A DNA stretch of 64,000 nt from Micromonospora sp. C31 (lineage in GTDB: Bacteria; Actinomycetota; Actinomycetes; Mycobacteriales; Micromonosporaceae), in contig NZ_JAGPXN010000001.1 in the NCBI RefSeq assembly GCF_018070575.1, positions 124,001 through 188,000 of the forward strand. The letters are read 5' to 3'. The first letter of the stretch is position 1; every line of letters starts with the position of its first letter. The position numbers and the translations under genes were made by a program. The notes below the pieces were generated by a model. It saw nothing but the letters and a program-made list of their open reading frames with translations. It was not told the DNA's origin and made no database searches. Positions 16,445-24,890 of this stretch are shown in pieces.

Positions 16445-17683
16445 GTGACCCGACCCGACGCCCCGCCCGGGGCGGTACGGCAGGGCAGCCTGCGCGAGTG
16501 GAACCTCGCCGTGGTGCTCGGCCGGATCGCCGCCGCCGACCGCCCGCCCTCCCGGGCCGAGCTGGCCGCCGGCACCGGCCTCACCCGGGCCACCGTCTCG
16601 GCCGTCGTGGAGGACCTGCTCGCCGGCCGGCTGGTAGCCGAGGCGGAGCCGACGCCCCGTACCGGCGCCGGCCGGCCGTCCCGGGGCCTGGTGCTCGCCA
16701 CCGACGGCCCGGCCGGGCTCGGCCTGGAGGTCAACGTCGACTACCTGGCCGCCTGCGTGGTGGACCTCGCCGGCCGGGTCCGCCACCACACCGTGCACCG
16801 CGCCGACCTGCGGCCCCTCTCCCCCGCCGAGGCGCTCGCCCGGCTGGCCGACCTGGCCGCGCACGCCCGCGCCGACGCCAGCCGCGCGGGGCTCACCCTG
16901 GCCGGGGCGGCCCTCGCGGTGCCCGGGCTGGTCGACGACGCCGGCCTGGTCCGGCTCGCGCCGAACCTCGGCTGGCGCGACGTGCCCGTCCCCGCGCTGC
17001 TCGGTGGGAAAGCGCCGCTCACCGCGCACGTCGACGGCATCGCGCCCCTGGTGGTCGACAACGAGGCCAACCTCGCCGCGCTGGGTGAGTTGCACGCCGG
17101 CCCGGCCGGCCGGCCGAGCTTCCTGCACATCTCCGGCGAGGTCGGCATCGGCGCCGGGATCGTGCTCGACGGGGCCCTCTTCCGGGGCGCGCGCGGCTGG
17201 AGCGGCGAGATCGGGCACATCCCGATCCGGCCCGACGGACCGCCCTGCCGGTGCGGTGGCCGGGGCTGCCTGGAGACGTACACCGGTCAGGAGGCGATCC
17301 TCGCGGCGGCCGGCCTCGCCGGCGCCGATCTCCCGGCCGACACCGCGACGACCCGGCTGGCCGAGCTGGCCGGGGCCGGCGACCCCGCCGCGCTGCGGGC
17401 ACTGGCCGGGGCCGGGACGGCCCTGGGCGTCGCCGTCGCCGGTGTGGTGAATCTGCTGGACCTGGACACCGTGGTGCTCGGCGGCGGGTACGCCCCACTG
17501 GCGCCGTGGCTGCGCCCGCCGGTGCTCACCGAGATCTCCCGGCGGGTGCTCACCGCGGCCTGGTCACCGGTCGTCGTCCGCCCGGCGGCCCTCGGCGCCG
17601 CCGCCGCGGCCGTCGGCGGGGCCGGGTCGGTGGTACGCCGGATCCTGGCACGTCCGGGCGGCTGGCTGGCCCGTCCGGGCTGA
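16445..17683 (+). CDS. xylR: ROK family transcriptional regulator (XylR-like)
   Basis: A 412-residue protein. Residues 1-75 hold a winged helix-turn-helix (PSRAELAAGTGLTRATVSAVVEDLL, GAGRPSRGLVL). The ROK kinase-like domain follows, with VVDNEANLAALGEL, the ROK signature GIVLDGALFRGARGWSGEIGH and the zinc motif CRCGGRGCLE (His plus three Cys). In actinomycetes such proteins repress xylose genes and bind xylose as inducer. The gene is divergent from xylA, supporting that role. The GTG at 16445 has only a weak AAGGGG upstream. The gene name is by context. Confidence 0.85.
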   Translation: MTRPDAPPGAVRQGSLREWNLAVVLGRIAAADRPPSRAELAAGTGLTRATVSAVVEDLLAGRLVAEAEPTPRTGAGRPSRGLVLATDGPAGLGLEVNVDYLAACVVDLAGRVRHHTVHRADLRPLSPAEALARLADLAAHARADASRAGLTLAGAALAVPGLVDDAGLVRLAPNLGWRDVPVPALLGGKAPLTAHVDGIAPLVVDNEANLAALGELHAGPAGRPSFLHISGEVGIGAGIVLDGALFRGARGWSGEIGHIPIRPDGPPCRCGGRGCLETYTGQEAILAAAGLAGADLPADTATTRLAELAGAGDPAALRALAGAGTALGVAVAGVVNLLDLDTVVLGGGYAPLAPWLRPPVLTEISRRVLTAAWSPVVVRPAALGAAAAAVGGAGSVVRRILARPGGWLARPG

Positions 17684-17770
17684 GCCCGCGTTCCTCCGCT
17701 GGCGGCGCGGCTTCGCCTCGGTACGCTTGCCCCGAGGCAACGACCCCCATCCGAGGAGTGCACGACCAGC

Positions 17771-17815
17771 ATGCGCACAGGTCGACAGACCGGGGCGCCC
17801 GGCGAGCGGCGGTGA
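17771..17815 (+). CDS. Possible 14-codon leader ORF before the PP2C gene
   Basis: ATG 17771 has GAGGAG 12 bp upstream and reads MRTGRQTGAPGERR before a TGA that overlaps the proposed GTG start of the PP2C gene (GTGA). It may couple translation of the larger gene. The alternative is that the PP2C gene starts earlier at GTG 17758 and this frame is meaningless. Confidence 0.25.
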   Translation: MRTGRQTGAPGERR

Positions 17816-19482
17816 CCACCGCTTCCCGAGGCGGTGTCACGGGCCCGGCCGACGACGGTCGACCCGCCCGCCCCCACTCCGGCCGCTCCCCCGACACCGC
17901 GCGGCCGGCCGGCTTCCGGCTCACCCGCGAGGTGCTCGACGGGCTCGCCGAGGCGGTCCTGACGGTCGACCGGTCGGGGCTGGTCACGATGGTCAACGCG
18001 ACGGCGACCGCGCTCCTCCCCGAGGTCGTGCCCGGCACGCACCTGCACGCCTGCCCGGTGCCGGCCGTGGCCCGCGCGGTCAGGGTCGGGGCGGACGGCT
18101 TCGACGCCGAGCACGGCGGTCGCCGGCTGCGTGGCGTACGGCGCGACCTGGCAGACGGGCGGCACGCCTGGTATGTGCGGGACGTCACCGAGGAACACAC
18201 GCGCACCGAGGCGCTGCACGTCGAACGTTCCCGGACGGTGTTCCTCGCCCAGGCCGGCAACCGTCTCGGGCAGTCCCTCCAGCGCGAGCAGACCCTCCGG
18301 ACGGCGACGACCCTGCCCGTGCCCTACCTCGCCGACCTGGCCGTGGTGGTCCACCTGCCGTCCCCGCCCGCGACGGGCCAGCCGCACTGGATCCGGTACG
18401 ACGGGACCGACGCCGCCCCGGCGACCGGGCTGGCGACGTGGTCGTTGACCGCTTCCCTGCCCGGCCTGGCCGAGGCGCTGGCCGGGCAGGCGGCCGGCCC
18501 GTCCCCGTGGCCGGACGAGGAGGCGGACGGCCCGGCCACCGTGCTTCCGTCCCACTTCGGCCGCCCCGGCACCGTGCTGGCCAGCCCCATGCGGGGCGCC
18601 GGACGCACCACCGGCGCCCTGGTGCTGGTCCGCCGGGCCGGGCGTGCCGGCTTCGCCCGGCGCGACGTCGAGCTGGCCCGGGAGTTCGCCGCCCGGGCGG
18701 GCGCGGCCCTCGGCGCCGCCGAGCTCTACGGCGAGCAGGTCCACCTCGCCCGGGTGCTCCAGCACAGCCTGCTCCCCCCCGACCTGCCGGCCGTGCCGGG
18801 CGCCACCCTCGCCGGCGGGTACCGGGCGGCCGGGGACCGGCTGCGCATCGGCGGCGACTTCTACGACGTGTTCCCCGTCCAGGGGGGCGCGATCTTCGCC
18901 CTCGGGGACGTGGCCGGCAAGGGCGTCGGCGCGGCCGTGCTCACCGGTCGGGTCCGGCAGTCCCTGCGAACCCTGCGCCTGGTCGAGCAGCGGCCCCTGG
19001 AGTTGATGCGGCTGCTCAACCAGGCGCTCCTCGACGCCCCGGACGCCGCCCGCCGCAGCCAGTTCACCACCCTGCTGCTCGGCACCCTCGACGCCGCACC
19101 CACCGGCGGCTTCACCGTCCGGATCGCCGGCGGCGGCCACCCGTCCCCGATGCGCGTACGCGCCGACGGCGGGGTCACCCCGGTCGCGGTCGGCGGAATG
19201 CCGGTGGGCGCGTTCGCCGCCGCCCGATTCGCCGAGGCCGAACTCCGCCTCGCTCCCGGCGAGCTGCTGTTCGCGTACACCGACGGGGTGGTCGAGGCGC
19301 GCGGCGGCCCCGGCGGCCAGGAGATGTTCGGTGAGGAACGGCTGCGCGCGGCGCTGGCCTCGGCCGCCGGGTCGGCGCCCGCGGCGCTGGTCGACCGGCT
19401 CCTGGGATCCCTCGACGAGTGGCTCGACGGGCAGAGCCAGGACGACATCGCGATGCTGGCCGTCGCGGCGGCCCCGGTCTGA
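17812..19482 (+). CDS. PAS-GAF-PP2C (SpoIIE-type) serine phosphatase
   Basis: A 556-residue protein. An N-terminal PAS-like region (about 38-135; LAEAVLTVDRSGLVTMVNAT) is followed by a GAF-like middle (about 150-320) and a C-terminal SpoIIE/PP2C phosphatase domain from about residue 320. All metal-site motifs are intact: RIGGDFYDVF, LGDVAGKGVGAAVLTG, FAYTDGVVEARGG and QSQDDIAMLAVA. Such proteins dephosphorylate anti-sigma-factor antagonists to release stress sigma factors. No partner STAS or kinase gene lies nearby. The start is uncertain: GTG 17812 follows a 14-codon leader, and GTG 17758 is possible. Confidence 0.88.
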   Translation: MTTASRGGVTGPADDGRPARPHSGRSPDTARPAGFRLTREVLDGLAEAVLTVDRSGLVTMVNATATALLPEVVPGTHLHACPVPAVARAVRVGADGFDAEHGGRRLRGVRRDLADGRHAWYVRDVTEEHTRTEALHVERSRTVFLAQAGNRLGQSLQREQTLRTATTLPVPYLADLAVVVHLPSPPATGQPHWIRYDGTDAAPATGLATWSLTASLPGLAEALAGQAAGPSPWPDEEADGPATVLPSHFGRPGTVLASPMRGAGRTTGALVLVRRAGRAGFARRDVELAREFAARAGAALGAAELYGEQVHLARVLQHSLLPPDLPAVPGATLAGGYRAAGDRLRIGGDFYDVFPVQGGAIFALGDVAGKGVGAAVLTGRVRQSLRTLRLVEQRPLELMRLLNQALLDAPDAARRSQFTTLLLGTLDAAPTGGFTVRIAGGGHPSPMRVRADGGVTPVAVGGMPVGAFAAARFAEAELRLAPGELLFAYTDGVVEARGGPGGQEMFGEERLRAALASAAGSAPAALVDRLLGSLDEWLDGQSQDDIAMLAVAAAPV

Positions 19483-19518
19483 ACGGAACTCCCGGCCGAC
19501 GACGGCACCCCCGCCGGG

Positions 19519-20091
19519 TCAGGCCGTCCTTGCCACCTGCGGCTCGTTGCCCGGCTGCGCCTGCGTCGGCAGGCTGGCCGGACTCTCCATCGGTACGCCC
19601 GGCCAGGGGCCGGCCGCCTCGACGGACTCCACCGACGCGTTGCGGTGGCGCGCCGCCTCGTCGAACTCCCGCATGCCCCGCAGCAGGGCCTGGCTCCCCT
19701 CGGGGGTCATGTCGGCGAGGATCGCCGCGAGTTGCTGACGCCGGTCGTCGCGCAGCTCCGCGAGGAGCCGGCGGGCCTCCGGGGTCAGGTGCAGCGAGAT
19801 CTCCCGTCGGTCGAACCGGCCGGGCTCGCGTTCCAGCATGCCCGCCGCCACCAGGCGGTCGCAGAGCCGGCTGGCGGAGGAGAGCAGCATGTCGAGCCCC
19901 GTGGCCAGGCGGCGGAGGTTGATCCCCTCGTGTTGCTCGACCAGCATGATCGCGCGCAACTGCGCGCCCGAGACCCGGCTGGTCGTCCGCTCCCGCGCGG
20001 CCTCCCAGACCGTCAGCAGGGCACCGGCCACCGCGTCGAGCTCGACGGCCATACTCGTCTCGGGTCCGTGGGGACCGTGCACTTGCGCCAT
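19519..20091 (-). CDS. MarR family transcriptional regulator
   Basis: A 190-residue protein with a winged helix at about residues 38-125: VSGAQLRAIMLVEQHEGINLRRLATGLD as the helix-turn-helix approach, MLLSSASRLCDRLVAAGMLERE as recognition helix and wing, then FDRREISLHLTPEARRLL, the standard D.R...L.LT..G wing ending. The C-terminal 45 residues are Pro/Ala-rich and probably disordered. It is divergent from the second PP2C-like gene with 57 bp between and convergent with the first, so it may control one or both. The ATG at 20091 and an internal ATG at 20052 are both possible starts. Confidence 0.85.
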   Translation of the reverse strand: MAQVHGPHGPETSMAVELDAVAGALLTVWEAARERTTSRVSGAQLRAIMLVEQHEGINLRRLATGLDMLLSSASRLCDRLVAAGMLEREPGRFDRREISLHLTPEARRLLAELRDDRRQQLAAILADMTPEGSQALLRGMREFDEAARHRNASVESVEAAGPWPGVPMESPASLPTQAQPGNEPQVARTA

Positions 20092-20148
20092 GGTGGGCCC
20101 GAGACTACTCCGAATCCACTGGTCTGGGCTCGTGATGAAGGAGCGATG

Positions 20149-21279
20149 ATGAGCGAACCGGTCGACCAGGCACGGCGCGCCCTCGACGAGGCGCCCGCCG
20201 ATCTCCTGCTGGAACGGATCGCCGACGTCCTGGCCGCGGGCTACGGGACGACCCGGGTGGAGCTGCTCCAGGTCGACTACCGGCTGGCGACGCTGCTGCC
20301 GCTCGTCGGGGACGAACCCGTCACCTCACCCGGGCACCCCGCCTGGCGCTGCTTCGACCACCAGACCCCGATCGTCGCCGACGACACGGGTTACCTCCCG
20401 GTGTCGATGCGCGGGGAACGCCGGGGCGTGCTGGTGGTGGCCCCCGTGCCGACCCGGCCGGGCGCGCTCGACGAGCTGACGGAGGTGGCGACCGCGCTCG
20501 CCCACCAGATCGCCGCCGTCACCGAGGGCACGGACGTGTACCGGATGGCGAGCCGCAGCAGGCGCCTCACCCTCGCCGCCGAGATGCAGTGGGAGCTGCT
20601 GCCCGGCCGCAGCCGGACCCGCCCGTCGTTCCGCCTCGCCGGGCAACTGGAGCCGGCGTACGCGGTGCGCGGCGACAGCTTCGACTGGTCCGACGACGGC
20701 CACCGGGTCTGGTTGTCGACCATCAACGGCACGGGTGAGGGGGTGGCCGCCGCGATGCTCACCTCGCTCGCCACCCACGCGCTGCGCAACGCCCGCCGGT
20801 CCGGGCTCGGCCTCGCCGACCAGGCGGCCCTCGCCGACCAGGCGGTCTACGACGTGCACCGGGGCGACCGGCACATCGCGGCGCTGCTGATGGAGCTGGA
20901 CCTGCGCTCGGGGCTGCTCACCCTGGTCGACGCCGGGTCACCCCGCCTCCTGCTGCTGCGCGGTGGGAAGGTCCAGGAGCTGCCGTTGGAGGCGCAGTTC
21001 CCGCTCGGCATGTTCGAGGCCACCGACTACCGGGAACAGCGCTTCGAGCTGTGCCGGGGCGACCGGCTCTTCGTGGTCAGCGACGGCGTGATCGACGCCA
21101 CCGGGCAGAACGTGCGGTACGGCGAGACCGCGCTGGACCGGTTCCTGCGCCGGACCGGGCCGATGGAGCCGCTGGACGCCGTCCGCTCGCTGATCGGCGA
21201 CCTGCGCGCGTTCGTCGCGGGCGACCTGATCGACGACGCGGTGGTGGTCTGCCTGGACTGGACCGGCCCGCAGGACTGA
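20149..21279 (+). CDS. GAF plus degenerate SpoIIE/PP2C-like protein
   Basis: A 376-residue protein with a GAF-like N-terminal half (about 10-130) and a SpoIIE-type domain (about 140-375). The domain is recognisable, with DVHRGDRHIAALLMELD, VDAGSPRLLLLRGG, LFVVSDGVIDA and IDDAVVVCLDW. Motif 1 is GDSFDW, which keeps Asp176, but motif 2 reads STINGTGEG, where the usual metal-binding Asp (DxxGxG) is Asn193. It may be a weak phosphatase or a catalytically dead sensor. AAGGAG 5 bp before ATG 20149 makes this start better than ATG 20146. It is divergent from the MarR gene and convergent, 13 bp apart, with the sugar transferase. Confidence 0.8.
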   Translation: MSEPVDQARRALDEAPADLLLERIADVLAAGYGTTRVELLQVDYRLATLLPLVGDEPVTSPGHPAWRCFDHQTPIVADDTGYLPVSMRGERRGVLVVAPVPTRPGALDELTEVATALAHQIAAVTEGTDVYRMASRSRRLTLAAEMQWELLPGRSRTRPSFRLAGQLEPAYAVRGDSFDWSDDGHRVWLSTINGTGEGVAAAMLTSLATHALRNARRSGLGLADQAALADQAVYDVHRGDRHIAALLMELDLRSGLLTLVDAGSPRLLLLRGGKVQELPLEAQFPLGMFEATDYREQRFELCRGDRLFVVSDGVIDATGQNVRYGETALDRFLRRTGPMEPLDAVRSLIGDLRAFVAGDLIDDAVVVCLDWTGPQD

Positions 21280-21292
21280 GGGGCCGGGCCGC

Positions 21293-22774
21293 TCAGTACG
21301 CCCCGCGGCTGTTGACCACCGCGCCGAAGGTCTTCCACAGGATCGTCAGGTCGGCCGTCAGCGACCAGTTCTCCACGTAGTAGAGATCGAGCCGGATGCC
21401 GTCCTCCCAGCTCAGGTCGGAACGGCCGCTGACCTGCCAGAGCCCCGTCATGCCGGGCTTGACCAGCAGCCGGCGGGCCACGTCGCCGTCGTAGCGGGCC
21501 ACCTCGGAGGGCAGCGGCGGGCGAGGACCGACCAGGCTCATGTGCCCGAGCAGGACGTTGACCAGCTGCGGCAGCTCGTCGAGCGACCACTTGCGCAGCA
21601 GCCGCCCGACCCGGGTCACCCGCGGGTCGTCGCGCATCTTGAACATGAGGCCGTCGGTCTCGTTGCGGGCCGCCAGCGCGGCGAGCAGGGCGTCGGCGTT
21701 GATGACCATGGTGCGGAACTTGTAGACGCCGAACTCCCGCCCGCCCTGCCCGACCCGGGTCTGCCGGAACAGCACCGGCCCCCGACTGTCGATCTTGATC
21801 GCCAGCGCGACGACGGCCAGCAGCGGCAGCAGCAGCGTCAGGGCCACCGAGGAAACGGCCCGGTCGACGAAGCCCTTGACCAGCTTGCGGGCCCCGCGGA
21901 ACTCCGGTGCCTCGACGTGGATGAGCGGCAGGCCGGCGACCGGCCGGGTGTGGATGCGCGGGCCGGCGACGTCGGTCAGTGCCGGGGCCACCACCAGGTC
22001 GATGCCGGTGCCCTCCAGTTGCCAGCCCAGCCGCCGCAGCCGGGTGGCGGTCAACTCACCGGAGGCGGTCACCGCGACGGTGTCCGCGCCGATGGCGGTG
22101 GCCGCCTCGGGGATGCCCCGGAACGAACCGACCACCGGCACGTCGCCCAACCGCTGTGCCACCGGGGCGAGCAGCGCGTCCGGGATGCAGGCGCCGACCA
22201 CCTGGTAGCCCGCGTACGGCTCGCGGCGCAGCGTGTGCACCAACTCCAGCACGTGCGCGGTGTCGCCGACCACCAGCACCTTGCGCGACCAGCCGGCGCC
22301 CTCGGACCTCGCCCGGTGCAGGCGTTTCCGGGCGGCGAACCGGGCCACCTCCAGGCCGAGCATCCCGACGGCGAACGATATGCCGAGGAACCCCCGGGAG
22401 ACGCCCACGTCGGCGATGTAGCCGGCGATCGCGATGCCGCCGGCGAGGCGCAGGCTGGCGGTGCTGACCCGCCGGTACTCGTCGGCGCCGTAGCCGAGGA
22501 CCCGGTCGTCGTAGCAGCGCAGCACCCGCAGCGAGACCAGCCAGGCGAGCACCAGCCCGGGGGCGACCAGGACGTAGGGGATCTTCGAGCCGCCGGGGGC
22601 TTCGTCGCCGAACCGGGCGACGTAGCCGACGAGCACGGCGACGGTCAGGACGGTGGTGTCCAGCACCACCAGGGAGCGGACGTAGGCGCGCTCGCGGGCG
22701 CGGGCCGGCCCAGACCGCGGTTCGTCCGGCTTCGACGACGTGCTGGCGGGGGTCAACAGCGTCGCTGAGGTCAC
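21293..22774 (-). CDS. Polyprenyl-phosphate sugar-1-phosphate transferase (exopolysaccharide initiating enzyme)
   Basis: A 494-residue membrane protein of the WbaP/CpsE type. Four to five transmembrane helices at residues 30-130 precede a CoA-binding-like nucleotide fold ([20 protein letters not shown]). A further helix ([20 protein letters not shown]) leads into the bacterial sugar transferase domain: [47 protein letters not shown] and [21 protein letters not shown]. It loads a sugar phosphate onto undecaprenyl phosphate to start a glycan. The GTG at 22774 has GGGAGG upstream and gives the usual length. No other glycan genes are adjacent. Confidence 0.92.
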   Translation of the reverse strand: MTSATLLTPASTSSKPDEPRSGPARARERAYVRSLVVLDTTVLTVAVLVGYVARFGDEAPGGSKIPYVLVAPGLVLAWLVSLRVLRCYDDRVLGYGADEYRRVSTASLRLAGGIAIAGYIADVGVSRGFLGISFAVGMLGLEVARFAARKRLHRARSEGAGWSRKVLVVGDTAHVLELVHTLRREPYAGYQVVGACIPDALLAPVAQRLGDVPVVGSFRGIPEAATAIGADTVAVTASGELTATRLRRLGWQLEGTGIDLVVAPALTDVAGPRIHTRPVAGLPLIHVEAPEFRGARKLVKGFVDRAVSSVALTLLLPLLAVVALAIKIDSRGPVLFRQTRVGQGGREFGVYKFRTMVINADALLAALAARNETDGLMFKMRDDPRVTRVGRLLRKWSLDELPQLVNVLLGHMSLVGPRPPLPSEVARYDGDVARRLLVKPGMTGLWQVSGRSDLSWEDGIRLDLYYVENWSLTADLTILWKTFGAVVNSRGAY

Positions 22775-22904
22775 CGGCCCTCCCCACTTCGGTCGCCGAC
22801 GGCCCGCGGACGGGGCCCGGGTCGCGGGCCCGGCACAGGGGCACCAGGACATCCTGCCCCGACAACCATGGTCGCCGATTGCTTCGGACGCATTACCGTC
22901 ACTA

Positions 22905-22934
22905 CTTTCCCCGAGGAACCCCTTTCGGGGAAAG
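22905..22934 (-). terminator. Hairpin downstream of the VWA gene
   Basis: Exact 10-nt arms CTTTCCCCGA and TCGGGGAAAG around a 10-nt loop, 54 bp after the VWA gene stop in its direction of transcription. Confidence 0.6.
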
Positions 22935-22987
22935 GGCCCGCGGCACCCGGTCCCGTACGCTGGACCCGCCCCGCGCTGCGCGTCGGC

Positions 22988-24757
22988 TCAGGCCGGGGCC
23001 TTGCGCAACGCGATCGCCTTGAGGAAGATGTCGCCGATCCTGGTCGGGTCCTCGGTGACGAACGCCCCGCCGCCGGTGACGTCGGTGATCGACTTCAGTT
23101 CGGCCTTGCTCACGTCGCCGCCGATACCGATGATCACGACCTGCACGGGCCGCTCCGGGTCCTTGACCTTGTCGAGCTCGCCCAGCAGCTCCTGCTGCGT
23201 GATGCCGTCGGAGTCCTCGTTCTTGCCGTCGGTGAAGAGCACGATCGAGTTCACCCGGCCGGGCTCCCAGTTGTCCTGCACCTTCTGGTAGGCCGCCAGC
23301 ACCGTGTCGTAGAGGCCGGTGTTGCCGGTCGAGGAGCGGATCGAGCCCAGGGACTGCTCCAGCTTGCCGCGCTGACGGGACAACGGCCCGATGGGCAGCA
23401 GCTCCCGATGGTCGCGGGCGCCAACCAGCCGCGTGGAGAACGTCCAGAGACCGATCGACCAGGAGTCGTCGAAGAGGTTCAGCCCCCGGCTGGCCGCCTC
23501 GACGGTGACCTGCTGCCGGGTCGCGTTGCCGGCGTTGGCCACCTTCTCCTTCATCGAGCCGGAGACGTCGATGACGGCGAGCATCCGGCCGGACTGGGTG
23601 GCGATCGACCAGCTGGAGACCGCCCGGTCCATGGCCTGCGGGTCGAGCCCGCCGGCAGCCGAGCCGCCGCCGTTCGCCGGCGGTGCCGGCACGCCACCGG
23701 CCGGGCTGGGTGCGCCCTGCGGCGCGTCGAAACCCTCGCCCCAGTTGCCGTCCGGCGCGCGCAGCGACCGGCTCGCCAGCCGGTCGCGGAAGCTGTCGCT
23801 GACGAGCACCTCGTAGAGCACCCGCGCCGCCGCCGCCTTGGCCGGCTCGATGCCGGGCAGCACCGCGTACGGATAGTCCAGCGGCGCGGGCGCCGGCTCC
23901 AGGTAGAGCGCGGCCAGCGGCACCGGCGGCTTCTTGCTGTTGTACTGGATCACGTTCTCTTCCGAGAGCGCCGCCGCACCCAGGCTGCTCGCGATCGTCG
24001 TGGGATCCGAGGCGGTGGGGAACCGGGCGAGCAGGTCCTGCCGCAGCGCGGAGCGGTCGGTGGCCAGCGCCCGCAGCGCGGCGACCTTCTCCTTCTCGGC
24101 GTCGGGGCCGCCGGCGGCGCTGGCGGCGGCCGTCAGCGAGAGCAGGCCGGACAGGCCGGCGGCGTCGCGGGTCGGCTCGACGATCCCGGTGCGCAACGGC
24201 TTGTCGCTCTGCACCTGTTGCAGGAGCTGGGTCCAGCTGAACTTCTTCTGCGGCCAGCCCAGCCGCGTGGCGATCGGCTCCGGCATCGCCACCACCACCG
24301 GGCTACGCGCGATGGACGCCCCGTTGCCCGGCTCGAAGGCGGTGGCGCCACCGGTCTTGAGTCGCAGCAGCCACGTGGAGGAGTCGGGCACCCAGACGTC
24401 CGGGCTGACCGACGTGCCGCTGGCCTGTCCCACGCCGGCCAGGGTGACGCCGTGCTTGGCGGCGACCGTCGCGGCCACGTCGACCGGGTCGGAGGCCGTG
24501 ACGTTCACCGCTATGCAGGTGTCGCCGACCGCGGCGCCGTCCTTCACCCACTGCGCGGCGGCGTCGTCGACCGCCGGGGCGAGTTCGGCCGTGACCGCGA
24601 CGGAGAGCTCGAGCCGCCCCGAGCAGTTGGGTTGCGCCAGCTGCTGGTAGCCGAACCAGCCGCCGGCCGTGACGGCGAGGACGCCCACGGCGGCGGCTGC
24701 GGTGGCTGCGTGAAGGTTCGTACGCATGCGATGGCGGCCTGCTGACACGCTGACCAT
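22988..24757 (-). CDS. Extracellular substrate-binding-like plus von Willebrand factor A domain protein
   Basis: A 589-residue protein. An N-terminal membrane segment (about 17-40; ATAAAAVGVLAVTAGGWFGY) anchors or exports it. Residues 45-340 resemble a family 11 solute-binding protein (SDPVDVAATVAAKHGVTLAG, PDVWVPDSSTWLLRL, ARSPVVVAMPEPIATRLGWP). A Gly/Pro-rich linker leads to a VWA domain (about 385-585) with an intact MIDAS: AVIDVSGSMKEK, the conserved Thr/Ser at STGNTGLYDT and LFTDGKNED. It probably binds a ligand at the cell surface with Mg-dependent adhesion. ATG 24757 is used; MRTN at 24727 is an alternative. It is transcribed alone. The function is unknown. Confidence 0.78.
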   Translation of the reverse strand: MVSVSAGRHRMRTNLHAATAAAAVGVLAVTAGGWFGYQQLAQPNCSGRLELSVAVTAELAPAVDDAAAQWVKDGAAVGDTCIAVNVTASDPVDVAATVAAKHGVTLAGVGQASGTSVSPDVWVPDSSTWLLRLKTGGATAFEPGNGASIARSPVVVAMPEPIATRLGWPQKKFSWTQLLQQVQSDKPLRTGIVEPTRDAAGLSGLLSLTAAASAAGGPDAEKEKVAALRALATDRSALRQDLLARFPTASDPTTIASSLGAAALSEENVIQYNSKKPPVPLAALYLEPAPAPLDYPYAVLPGIEPAKAAAARVLYEVLVSDSFRDRLASRSLRAPDGNWGEGFDAPQGAPSPAGGVPAPPANGGGSAAGGLDPQAMDRAVSSWSIATQSGRMLAVIDVSGSMKEKVANAGNATRQQVTVEAASRGLNLFDDSWSIGLWTFSTRLVGARDHRELLPIGPLSRQRGKLEQSLGSIRSSTGNTGLYDTVLAAYQKVQDNWEPGRVNSIVLFTDGKNEDSDGITQQELLGELDKVKDPERPVQVVIIGIGGDVSKAELKSITDVTGGGAFVTEDPTRIGDIFLKAIALRKAPA

Positions 24758-24890
24758 CTTGCGGACCCGTCGGGACGACTGCCACGGCCGTTCGGACGAA
24801 AGTTACGCACGAGAAACAGTTGATCGCCGAATCATGACGCTGAGTGAGGATGGCGTTCCGTCGCGGTGATGTCACCGGCATCGTGGCTGG

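Noticed and set aside
12199..17088. A 1629-codon open frame opposite MFS, xylB and xylA
   Set aside because: It is a GC-skew shadow of the three real genes. Its translation has the low-complexity Arg/Gly/Asp/Gln look of antisense frames.
20117..20132. ACTGGTCTGGGCTCGT, similar to a DasR (dre) site
   Set aside because: Only the left half matches; the right half of the palindrome is absent and no amino-sugar gene follows.
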